Part shown: positions 52,093-60,178 of the stretch, one piece after another | Position numbering within the stretch: the first letter of the stretch is position 1 | How the letters are laid out: every line of letters begins with the position of its first letter | NCBI RefSeq assembly: GCF_022761115.1 | Contig: NZ_JAKWJS010000001.1 | Coordinates: 372,001-436,000 of the forward strand | DNA: 64,000 nt | Origin: Dyella sp. RRB7 | GTDB lineage: Bacteria > Pseudomonadota > Gammaproteobacteria > Xanthomonadales > Rhodanobacteraceae | Direction: 5' to 3' | Program-made: the position numbers and the translations under genes | Notes under the pieces: model-generated | Told to the model about the DNA's origin: nothing | The model's input: only the letters and a program-made list of their open reading frames with translations | Database searches by the model: none

Positions 52093-54006
52093 ATGCTCTC
52101 GAACTTGCACCGCAAGTCGCTCGTGATGTCCCTTGCACTGCTGTTGGGTGGCTACGCCACCGCCAGCCTGGCTGCCGGCAGCTCGTCAGCAGCAGATCTC
52201 GGACCGAGCAACCCGAGCCAGACCGTGAACGTCACGCTGGTCCTTGGCCTGCGCAACCAGTCCTCGCTGGAGAACTTCATCTACAGCACGGTCACCCAGG
52301 GCAATCCCTCCTACCACCGTTTCCTCACCACCGACCAGTTCGCGGACCAGTACGGCGCCGCGGCCAGCGACATCGCCAAGGTGCAGGCCTTCATCAAGCA
52401 GCAGGGGCTGACCCAGGTCGAGCTGCTGCCCAATCACCTGGCGATCAAGGTGAGCGGCACCATCGGCCAGTTCAACAAGGCCTTCCAGACGTCCATTCAC
52501 GACTACAAGGCCAGCGACGGAACGACCTTCCATCGACCCAATGCGACGCCGACGTTGCCGTCCGCGCTGTCGGGCACGCTGGTGGTGGCGTCGGGCCTCA
52601 GCACCGAGGCGAAGTACCGCACGCATCACGTCGGTGCGTTCTCGCCGACGCAGCCAGGCGTCAAGGCCAATGCGCTGGCAAAGAGCGCCGCCGCCGCACC
52701 CGCCAAGAGCACTTGCACGGGCAATGCGACGGCCACCTGCACGCCCGGCGAATTCACCGTGGGCGACGTCGCCAACCGCTACAACATCAATCCGCTGTAC
52801 AAGGCTGGCGTGAACGGCCGCGGCGCCACCATCGGCATCGCCACGCTGGCGAACTTCCTGCCCGCGGACGCTTACAGCTACTGGAGCACGATCGGGCTGC
52901 CGGTGAAGCCCAACCGCATTACGCAGGTGCACGTGGACGGCGGCGGCGAGCTCGGCTCGGATGCGGGTTCGGGCGAAACCTCCATCGACGTGGAACAGTC
53001 CGGCGGACTGGCGCCGTGGGCGGACATCATCGTCTACGACGCACCCAATACCGACGCCGGCTTCTTCGACGTGTTCAATCAGGCCATCTCGGACAACAAG
53101 GTCGACAGCCTTTCGGTGAGCTGGGGCGAGCCTGAGGTGTTCTACTTCCCGCAGACCAACGGCGGCGTCGACTATACGGACGAACTGCGCGCCTTCCATC
53201 AGGTATTCCTGGAGGCGGCCGCGCAAGGCATTTCCCTGTTCGCCGCGGCCGGCGACTCGGGCGCCTATGACACGGTACGCGACATTGGCGGCTTGCCAAG
53301 CGATCCGGTGCCGCCGCCGCTCACCATCGACGCACCCGGGTCCGATCCGTTCATCACCTCGGCCGGCGGCACCACCGTGCCCTTCACCTACAGCTTCGGC
53401 GGCGGCCCCACGGCATCGATTACCAAGGAAGGCGTCTGGGGTTGGGATTACATATCCAACTACTTCATCACCAATCTCGGCGAGGATATTCTCGACGAGC
53501 TGTACTCCACCGGCGGCGGCGGCGGCGTGAGCGTGTTCTGGCCGGTGCCGCTCTACCAGCAATTCACCCCCGGCGTGCGCCAGAGCGAGAAGAAGCAGAC
53601 GCTTTACGCGCCGGCATATGGCATCAACTACACGCTGCCGTCCAACTATCGCGGCCGCAACGAACCGGACATCGCGCTCAACGCCGACCCGGAAACCGGC
53701 TACAGCTTTGTCTCTTCGACGGACGGCTCGGGCCTGTTGACGTTCGAAGGCGGCACCAGCTTCGTCGCACCGCAGCTCAACGGCATCACCGCCCTGCTGA
53801 AGCAGTCGACCCACGGTCGTATCGGCTTCTGGAACCCGCAGGTGTATCCGTTGCAGAACATCTTCGGCTACGGGCCGTTCTCGGCCTTCAACGATATCCG
53901 CTCGGGCGACAACTGGTTCTACAAGGGCGTGGGCGGCTATGAGCCGGGAGCAGGTCTCGGCACGCTCAACGTCACCAACCTGGCACTGTTCCTCAGCGTG
54001 TTCTGA
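52093..54006 (+). CDS. S53-family (sedolisin/kumamolisin-type) serine-carboxyl peptidase
   Basis: 637 aa from the ATG at 52093 with GGAGAAA upstream. Signal peptide (LVMSLALLLGGYATASLAA), pro-kumamolisin activation domain (residues about 35-185), then the catalytic domain. The Glu-x-x-x-Asp pair is E295/D299 (GETSIDVEQSG) and the nucleophile Ser is about S556 in GGTSFVAPQLNG. Such enzymes are secreted acid proteases that mature by autoproteolysis. Followed by a strong terminator; single gene. Confidence 0.93.
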   Translation: MLSNLHRKSLVMSLALLLGGYATASLAAGSSSAADLGPSNPSQTVNVTLVLGLRNQSSLENFIYSTVTQGNPSYHRFLTTDQFADQYGAAASDIAKVQAFIKQQGLTQVELLPNHLAIKVSGTIGQFNKAFQTSIHDYKASDGTTFHRPNATPTLPSALSGTLVVASGLSTEAKYRTHHVGAFSPTQPGVKANALAKSAAAAPAKSTCTGNATATCTPGEFTVGDVANRYNINPLYKAGVNGRGATIGIATLANFLPADAYSYWSTIGLPVKPNRITQVHVDGGGELGSDAGSGETSIDVEQSGGLAPWADIIVYDAPNTDAGFFDVFNQAISDNKVDSLSVSWGEPEVFYFPQTNGGVDYTDELRAFHQVFLEAAAQGISLFAAAGDSGAYDTVRDIGGLPSDPVPPPLTIDAPGSDPFITSAGGTTVPFTYSFGGGPTASITKEGVWGWDYISNYFITNLGEDILDELYSTGGGGGVSVFWPVPLYQQFTPGVRQSEKKQTLYAPAYGINYTLPSNYRGRNEPDIALNADPETGYSFVSSTDGSGLLTFEGGTSFVAPQLNGITALLKQSTHGRIGFWNPQVYPLQNIFGYGPFSAFNDIRSGDNWFYKGVGGYEPGAGLGTLNVTNLALFLSVF

Positions 54007-54043
54007 TACCCCGCATCGCGGGAAATCGATCGGCCGGCATGGA

Positions 54044-54078
54044 CCAAAGCCCCAGGCACTTCCCTGGGGCTTTGGTTT
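54044..54078 (+). terminator. Rho-independent terminator of the S53 peptidase gene
   Basis: Perfect 13-bp stem CCAAAGCCCCAGG / CCTGGGGCTTTGG, 6-nt loop, followed by TTT. Confidence 0.85.
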
Positions 54079-54407
54079 GGGACAGCGGGCCCGGCAGCGA
54101 TCGCGTCGTGACTTGCCGGGCCGGATGTACCGCTGCTCGACCCCTGCCGCGACGCCGATGAAGCCAGGGCTGGTTCCAGACGAAGGCGGCAGGACTGCAT
54201 GCGCTTGAGCCGGGCCAGCAGGGCTCCGCTCGCTGCCACCACGCCTTTATTTCGCCCCATGCCCTCAAGCCCAGACCCCGGATGGCCGATGAACAGGTGT
54301 AGGGCCGGTCAGGAGTGCTCGCCGTCTCCCCTCCCTGGAGCTGTCGCGGTTAGCGATGGGAAACGCCGCCAAGCCCTGTTGCACGGGACCATCACTGGCG
54401 AGGACAT
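54079..54407. other. Spacer upstream of the HD-GYP-like gene
   Basis: About 330 bp. Short open frames occur on both strands, but none has a start signal or recognisable sequence. Presumably contains the promoter of the next gene; no clear elements seen. Confidence 0.5.
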
Positions 54408-55535
54408 GTGCCAAAACGACAGATCCAATCCGGGGAAGTGCATGTAGGAGTGCCATTGCCCTACGATGCTTACGACGCCAAAGGCAAGCTGCTGCTGCGC
54501 GCAGGCGAAACCCTCACCAGTGCGGCGCAGGTGGAACGGCTGATTCGCACCGCCTATTTCGATGACCATGGCTACTCGGATGGGAATCACGATCAACCGA
54601 GCGATCCCGCTTCCGCTAATCGTCCGCTTGCCTTGATCGTCGCTGCCCGGCGACGGCTGCAGTCACTGCTGGACGATGCGAAAGGTGTGGATTTCGTCCA
54701 GGAGACCAAACGCATTGGCCAGATGCTGCATCGCGCCTGCCATGCCAATGCGGATCTCTCGCTGGCGTCCATCGTGCTTCAACGTGACGGACCGTATGCG
54801 ATTCGCCACATGGTCAATACCGCCATAGCCTGTGAACTGACCGGTGCCGTACTGGGTTTATCGACTGCCGAGCGGGCCTCGATCATGGCCGCCGCGTTGA
54901 CCATGAACATCGGCATGCTGGATCTTCAGCAGCAATTGCTGTCGGTGAAGGGGCCACTGAACGATGAACAGAACATCGCGGTGCAAAGCCATTGCCAACG
55001 CGGTGTTGCTTTGCTGCAAGACCGCTCTGTTGGGGACACCGTGTGGCTCCAAGCCGTGCAGGACCACCACGAAAGGCCCGATGGCAGCGGCTATCCCGCG
55101 GGAAAGCGCGGCGAGGAAATCGGACTGCCAGCACATTTGCTCGCGCTGGCCGATGTCTATTGCGCTCGCGTGGCCGGACGCCACTATCGCCCCCCCTTGC
55201 AACCCAACCTGGCGTTGCGCTGGCTTTTCCTGAACGACGGCGCCAAGGTCGACGCCAAAATCGCCACCCTCTTTATCAAGACGTTGAGTATTTATCCGCC
55301 CGGCACGGGGGTTCGCCTGCGCAATGGCAGCATCGGTGTGGTGACCCATCGTGGCAAAAACAGTTTGGCGCCACAGGTGTCCTCCATCACCACGCATGAT
55401 GGCCTGCGCGTCGCCACGCCCATCCGCCGCCGCATCGACACCGATGCGCATGCGATCAGTGAGGTAGTGGACCTGGAGGAGCTGGACCTTGCCGTAAGCA
55501 TGGAGGCGTTATGGGGCAAGGACGCCGTTATCTGA
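54408..55535 (+). CDS. Degenerate HD-GYP-domain protein
   Basis: 375 aa from a GTG start at 54408 (GAGGACAT upstream; an overlapping ATG is in another frame). The N-terminal domain (about residues 1-80) resembles the DUF3391-like part often preceding HD-GYP. The HD-GYP domain keeps the first His (IRHMVNTA), QSHCQRG and the HHERPDGSGYP signature. However, the HD pair in the AALLHDIGK-type motif is replaced (AALTMNIGM), and the late Asp of the ADVYDAL motif is Cys (ADVYCAR). Metal-dependent c-di-GMP hydrolysis is therefore doubtful; a binding or sensory role is more likely. Confidence 0.8.
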   Translation: MPKRQIQSGEVHVGVPLPYDAYDAKGKLLLRAGETLTSAAQVERLIRTAYFDDHGYSDGNHDQPSDPASANRPLALIVAARRRLQSLLDDAKGVDFVQETKRIGQMLHRACHANADLSLASIVLQRDGPYAIRHMVNTAIACELTGAVLGLSTAERASIMAAALTMNIGMLDLQQQLLSVKGPLNDEQNIAVQSHCQRGVALLQDRSVGDTVWLQAVQDHHERPDGSGYPAGKRGEEIGLPAHLLALADVYCARVAGRHYRPPLQPNLALRWLFLNDGAKVDAKIATLFIKTLSIYPPGTGVRLRNGSIGVVTHRGKNSLAPQVSSITTHDGLRVATPIRRRIDTDAHAISEVVDLEELDLAVSMEALWGKDAVI

Positions 55536-55810
55536 AACGGGATGCGACATAGCGCGATCCCCGGCCGCATCCAGGTCTTGCATGGCCAGCAGTCGCCTGG
55601 GCGTCGCGACATGAGGCGCGAGCCGGGCTTCGGCCAAGGCGGCCAGAAACCCAAGGACGCCATGGGCGCGCAGCTTCGCAGTACGAGCCCATGGTCGACG
55701 ATTGCCAAGGTACTGGCTTTTTCTGCTCCGCCCAGCACCCGCCTGCCGCAGGGCTTGCTGATGCGTGTCTTCCACGCCATCCTCGCCGGAATTTCCCGCA
55801 GCGGGTATTT

Positions 55811-57136
55811 ATGAGCGACACCTCGACGACTGGCGGTTACGTACGCCGCCTCCGCCCGTGGGACGCGGCCATGATCGTGGTCGGCGGCATCATCGGTGGC
55901 GGCATTTTTCTCAACCCGTACGTCGTGGCGATGCGCACGTCCTCGGGCTTGTCGCTACTGCTGATGTGGATCGGCGCGGGCCTGCTCACCCTGATCGGCG
56001 CACTCTGCTACGCGGAACTGGGCGCCCGGCGCCCCCATGCGGGCGGCAGCTACGTGTACCTGCGCGAGGCGTTCGGGCCGCTGGCGGGTTTCCTGTTCGG
56101 CTGGAGCATGCTGCTGGTGATCTATTCGGGATCAACGGCTGCGGTAGCCACGATCTTCGCCAGCTACGCGGCCTCCCTGTTCGGCCTGCCGGCCACGGCC
56201 ACGACCAACCTGGCCATTGGCGCGCTGGTGTTCGTGGCGCTGATCAACCTGTTTGGCCTGCGCCTGGGTGCGCAGGTGCAGAACCTGTTCACCCTGCTCA
56301 AGCTGCTGGCCGTCGCGGTGCTGGTGGTTTGTGGCCTGTGCCTGGCCGGCGTGCATGGCCACGGCATGCTGGCCACCGACCCCCAGACGGCCCATGTGGG
56401 CTTCATGGGCGCGGCGCTGCCGGTGCTGTTCGCCTATTCCGGCTTTACCTATCTCAACAACCTGGCCGGTGAGGTCAGCGAGCCCCAGCGCACGCTGCCC
56501 CGCGCCCTGTTGATCGGCATGCTGCTGGTGATCGCGGCCTACGCGCTGGTCAACCTGGCCTACCTGGCGGTGCTCGGCCACGCGGGCCTCGCCGCCAGCC
56601 GGGCGCCTGCCGCCGACGTGATGCAGCGCGTGTTCGGCACCGCCGGTGCCAAGCTGATCGCGGTGGGTGTGGCGATTTCCGCGCTGGGCTTCTGCAACAT
56701 CACCCTGGTGGCGGGCGCCCGCGTACTGCAGGTGATGGGCGAGGACGGCCTGTTCTTCCGCAGCGTGGCCCGGCTGCACCCGCAGCACCGCACGCCGAAC
56801 ACCGCGCTGCTGCTGCTCTCGGGCTGGGCCATCGTGCTGGTGTGGTCCGGCAGTTACGGCCAGTTGCTCGACTACGCCACCTTTGGCGACTGGCTCGCCT
56901 GCGCCGTGGGCGTGGGCACGTTGTTCTGGTACCGCAGGCACGAGGGGACGCAGGTCAGTTTCCGCGTGCCGGGCTACCCGCTGCTGCCGCTGATCTTCAT
57001 CGCCACCATCGGTCTGGTGATGGTGCAGAGCCTGCGCAGCAGCCCGGTCAACACCGGCATCGGCCTGCTCATCATGGCCGCCGGCATCCCGGTCTACCTG
57101 GTGTGGCGACGCCTGTTCAGCCGGGTCACCTCCTAA
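55811..57136 (+). CDS. APC-superfamily amino-acid permease
   Basis: 441 aa from the ATG at 55811, which begins MSDTSTTGGY; the frame is open further upstream, but without protein-like sequence. About 12 membrane helices. Diagnostic start of helix 1 is MIVVGGIIGGGIFLNP (APC G-I-I-G-x-G-I-F motif), and later RRPHAGGSYVYLREAFGP and FAYSGFTYLNNLAGEVSEP. Transported amino acid unknown. The 275 bp upstream hold no gene I can support. It lies 51 bp before the IorA-like gene and could be cotranscribed with it. Confidence 0.9.
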   Translation: MSDTSTTGGYVRRLRPWDAAMIVVGGIIGGGIFLNPYVVAMRTSSGLSLLLMWIGAGLLTLIGALCYAELGARRPHAGGSYVYLREAFGPLAGFLFGWSMLLVIYSGSTAAVATIFASYAASLFGLPATATTNLAIGALVFVALINLFGLRLGAQVQNLFTLLKLLAVAVLVVCGLCLAGVHGHGMLATDPQTAHVGFMGAALPVLFAYSGFTYLNNLAGEVSEPQRTLPRALLIGMLLVIAAYALVNLAYLAVLGHAGLAASRAPAADVMQRVFGTAGAKLIAVGVAISALGFCNITLVAGARVLQVMGEDGLFFRSVARLHPQHRTPNTALLLLSGWAIVLVWSGSYGQLLDYATFGDWLACAVGVGTLFWYRRHEGTQVSFRVPGYPLLPLIFIATIGLVMVQSLRSSPVNTGIGLLIMAAGIPVYLVWRRLFSRVTS

Positions 57137-57171
57137 GCAAGGCCCTGCGATGCCACAATGCGGGGATCAAG

Positions 57172-57178
57172 AAGGAGG
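57172..57178 (+). promoter_or_regulatory. Strong Shine-Dalgarno for the IorA-like gene
   Basis: AAGGAGG, 9 nt before the ATG at 57188. It fixes the start codon and shows that translation of this unusual subunit is still selected for. Confidence 0.8.
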
Positions 57179-57187
57179 CCTGAACCG

Positions 57188-57718
57188 ATGGCGCACGCGC
57201 AAGACCAGATACTGACGCCCCCACCGAGCAACACCATCGTGCCCGAGAAGGTGCGCGACGGCGTCGATCTGGAGATCAACGGCAGGGCCTACCGCCACAC
57301 CGGCGACGCGCAGATGCCGTTGCTGTGGTACCTGCGCGACGTGCTGCGCCTCACCGGCACCAAGTACAGCGGCGAGCACGGCCAAGGCGGCTACGACCTG
57401 GTGCTGGTCGATGGCAAGCTCGCATCGGCCACCCACATGACGGTGGCCGAGCTGGCCGGCAAGTCGATCACCACGGTGGAGGGCCTGGCCGCGGCCGACG
57501 GCAAGCTGCACCCGCTGCAGCAGGCGTTCGTGGACGAAGATGCCATCGGCTGCGGCTACTGCACGCCCGGCTGGCTGATGGCCTCGCTGGACCTGCTCAA
57601 TCGCCACCCGCAGGCGGGTGACAACGAGATCGATCAATTGCCCAATCTCTGCCGTTGCGGGTGCCAGACTCGCGTACGCCGTGCGATCAAGCGCGTGGCC
57701 AATGGAGCCCACGCATGA
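57188..57718 (+). CDS. IorA-like ferredoxin subunit lacking the plant-type [2Fe-2S] ligands
   Basis: 176 aa, homologous to the small subunit of molybdenum hydroxylases (isoquinoline 1-oxidoreductase alpha type). The usual C-x4-C-x2-C loop after GTKYS is replaced: residues 62-70 read GEHGQGGYD, so the three Cys positions are Gly62, Gly67 and Asp70, and the fourth Cys downstream is also absent. The distal cluster remains intact (CGYC at 122-125 and CRC at 155-157). Codons are clear, with no frameshift. Its stop overlaps the start of the large subunit (ATGA). Electron transfer out of the complex should be altered or lost. Confidence 0.85.
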   Translation: MAHAQDQILTPPPSNTIVPEKVRDGVDLEINGRAYRHTGDAQMPLLWYLRDVLRLTGTKYSGEHGQGGYDLVLVDGKLASATHMTVAELAGKSITTVEGLAAADGKLHPLQQAFVDEDAIGCGYCTPGWLMASLDLLNRHPQAGDNEIDQLPNLCRCGCQTRVRRAIKRVANGAHA

Positions 57719-59979
57719 GCGTCGGCAATCAGAACACCGTGCAGCTTTCCCGCCGCCGTTTCCTGCAGGTGCTGGCCGGCACCGCCGGCGCGCTGGTGGT
57801 AGGCATCCGCGTGGCCGGGGCCGCCGATGTGCCGGTGCCTCCCGCACTGCTGGGCGATACGCTGTACGGCCTGGGCGCCTATGTGCGTATCGATGCCGAC
57901 GGCAACGTGATCATCGGCGCGCGCGACCCCGATACCGGCACCGGCACGGCCACTTCGCTGCCGCGCATCATCGCCGACGAGCTGGACGCCGACTGGACCC
58001 GCGTCAGCGTGGTGCCGCTTGGCCTGGGCGTGGACGACGACAACGGCAAGCCGCACTGGACCTATGGCCACCAGACCAGCGGCCTGGGCGATTCCATCCC
58101 CGCTGCCTGGGCCGACCTGCGCGAGGCCGGCGCGCTCGCACGCTGGCTGCTGCTGCAGGCCGCCGCGCGCCACCTCGGCGTGCCGGCCGACCGGCTGCGC
58201 TGCGAGGAAGGCAATGTCATCGCCCCCGACGGCCGCCGCTTTGGCTACGGCTCGCTGGCCGAGGCTGCCGCCACCATCGCGCCGCCCACCTCGCCGGTGG
58301 CGGTGAAGACCCCGGATCGCTACACCCTGATCGGCCAGCCGGCCGGCGACGTGGATGCCCGCACCATCGTCACCGGGCAGGCGCTCTATGCGCTCGACCA
58401 CTATGCCGGTGATGCGCTGGTCGCCGTGCTCAGCCACTGTCCCTGGCCCGATGGCAGCGTGGACTCCCTCGACACCACCGACACCATGGCCGTAAAGGGC
58501 GTGGTCAAAGTGGTGCAGCTCAAACCAGAAGCGGGTATTCCGCTCGGGCAGACAGTGCGCGCGCCTGCCGTGGCCGTAGTCGCCGAAAACACCTGGGCCG
58601 CGCTGCAGGGCCGCGCCAAGCTCAAGCTGCAATGGAAAGCCGGCAGCCAGAGCGAAAGCAGTGCCTGGTTCGAACAACAGGCTTCCGACCTGGTCAACGA
58701 CAAGAACGCGGTGCCTGCCGCACGCGTGCGCAATGACGGCGATGTCGATACAGCCAGCAAGAAGGCGGCGCGGCGTGTCGAGGCTACCTACGTGCAGCCA
58801 TGGCTGGCCCACGCCACCGCCGAACCGATGAACTGCCTGGTGCGCCTCGACAAGGACAGCGCCACGCTGGTGGTGCCCACCCAGGCGCCGCAGCAGGCAT
58901 GGAAGGTGGTGCAACGCCTCGCCGGCCTTACCCCCACGCAGATTCAAATCCGCGTGCCGCGCGTCGGCGGCGGCTACGGCCGGCGCCTCGATCACGACTA
59001 TGTGGCCGAAGCGGTGATGCTGGCCAAGGAAGTGGAGAAGCCCGTCAAGCTGATGTGGACGCGCGACGAGGATCTCGGCCAGGACTATTACCGCTCTGCC
59101 TGCGTGCACAAATTCAGCGCCACGCTGGACGGCAAGCGCCAGATCGTCACCTGGAACCAGCGCATGGCCAGTGCTTCGGCGCTGGCGCAGCGAGGCGTGG
59201 CCGACAACCGGTTGTGGACGTCCGAAGTGGATGCACACCAGTTGCCCGCCGGGCTGGTACCCAACCTGCGCAGCGACTGGTATTCCCTGCCCTCGGCCAT
59301 GCTGCGCGGCCCGGCACGCGGCATGCCGCACCTGAGCAATGCGTTCGCGGTGGAAAGCTTCATCGACGAGATCGCGCACAGCCTGAAGGAAGACCCGCTG
59401 GTCACGCGCCTGCGCCTGATCGGCGAGCCGCGCATGATCCCGCTCGGCGACGGACGCACGCTGGACACCGGCCGCCTCATCAACGTACTCAAGCTGGTGG
59501 CCGAGCGCATCGGGTGGAAGAACTGGCTGCGCACCGTCAACGGTTTCGGCATCGCCTGCTGGCACATCGACGGCGCCTACGTGGCACACGCCGTGGAAAC
59601 CTCGCTGCAGGGCGACCGCCTCAATATCGAGCGCGCCGTGTGCGCGGTGGACGTGGGCCGCGTGATCAATCCCACCGGCCTGGAGGGACAAGTGGCCGGC
59701 GCCACCCTCGACGCCTTGTCGACCGCACTCAACCTGTCCATCAGCTACAAGGACAGCCAGGTCCAGCAGCACAACTGGAAGGAATACCCGCTGGCCAGCA
59801 TGGCGCAACTGCCCGATACCACCGAAGTCATCGTGGTGCCCGGCGATCGCGATCCCACCGGCGCCAGCTTCCTTGGCATGCCCACCGCGGCGCCGGCACT
59901 CGCCAATGCCGTGTTCCGCGTCAGTGCCGTGCGTGTGCGCCGCCTGCCGTTGATGAAGGAACTGCTGCGCATGCTGTAA
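57715..59979 (+). CDS. IorB-like molybdopterin-type large subunit, Tat-exported, atypical active site
   Basis: 754 aa; begins with a Tat signal (SRRRFLQVLAGTAGALVVG), so the protein is folded in the cytoplasm and exported. The family fold is evident: VPRVGGGYGRRLDHDYVAEA, then MLRGPARGMPHLSNAFAVES and FIDEIAHSLKEDPLVTRLRL. Near the C-terminus, where family members carry the catalytic Glu in a G-V-G-E-P motif before APAxANA, this protein reads TGASFLGMPTAAPALANAVF, with Phe (about residue 719) at the Glu position by eye. ATGA overlap with the small subunit. It may be a repurposed binding protein or an oxidoreductase with changed chemistry. Confidence 0.85.
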   Translation: MSVGNQNTVQLSRRRFLQVLAGTAGALVVGIRVAGAADVPVPPALLGDTLYGLGAYVRIDADGNVIIGARDPDTGTGTATSLPRIIADELDADWTRVSVVPLGLGVDDDNGKPHWTYGHQTSGLGDSIPAAWADLREAGALARWLLLQAAARHLGVPADRLRCEEGNVIAPDGRRFGYGSLAEAAATIAPPTSPVAVKTPDRYTLIGQPAGDVDARTIVTGQALYALDHYAGDALVAVLSHCPWPDGSVDSLDTTDTMAVKGVVKVVQLKPEAGIPLGQTVRAPAVAVVAENTWAALQGRAKLKLQWKAGSQSESSAWFEQQASDLVNDKNAVPAARVRNDGDVDTASKKAARRVEATYVQPWLAHATAEPMNCLVRLDKDSATLVVPTQAPQQAWKVVQRLAGLTPTQIQIRVPRVGGGYGRRLDHDYVAEAVMLAKEVEKPVKLMWTRDEDLGQDYYRSACVHKFSATLDGKRQIVTWNQRMASASALAQRGVADNRLWTSEVDAHQLPAGLVPNLRSDWYSLPSAMLRGPARGMPHLSNAFAVESFIDEIAHSLKEDPLVTRLRLIGEPRMIPLGDGRTLDTGRLINVLKLVAERIGWKNWLRTVNGFGIACWHIDGAYVAHAVETSLQGDRLNIERAVCAVDVGRVINPTGLEGQVAGATLDALSTALNLSISYKDSQVQQHNWKEYPLASMAQLPDTTEVIVVPGDRDPTGASFLGMPTAAPALANAVFRVSAVRVRRLPLMKELLRML

Positions 59980-59983
59980 CCGG

Positions 59984-60020
59984 CATCGGCGGCATCGCGC
60001 CTCGCGCGATGCCGCCGATG
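59984..60020. terminator. Long hairpin after the IorB-like gene
   Basis: Perfect 16-bp stem CATCGGCGGCATCGCG / CGCGATGCCGCCGATG with loop CCTCG, 4 nt after the stop. There is no T-run after it, so it could be a 3' stabilising or Rho-linked structure rather than a classical terminator. Confidence 0.6.
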
Positions 60021-60178
60021 CAGCACGTGCTCGTTTATGACAGGCAACGCCTGTCCAAGGGGCGGCCTACCCCGCATAAGTAAATCTACCGACACGCCAT
60101 ATCGCGCTTATGGCTTACGATGGCGCATCGGCAGCCAGCCCAAGGGGCGGCGCCATCCCGGGCAGAATAGGACCATCA

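Noticed and set aside
55536-55810. Small overlapping open frames on both strands before the permease gene
   Set aside because: No start signal, motif or protein-like composition in any of them. The permease itself begins at 55811.
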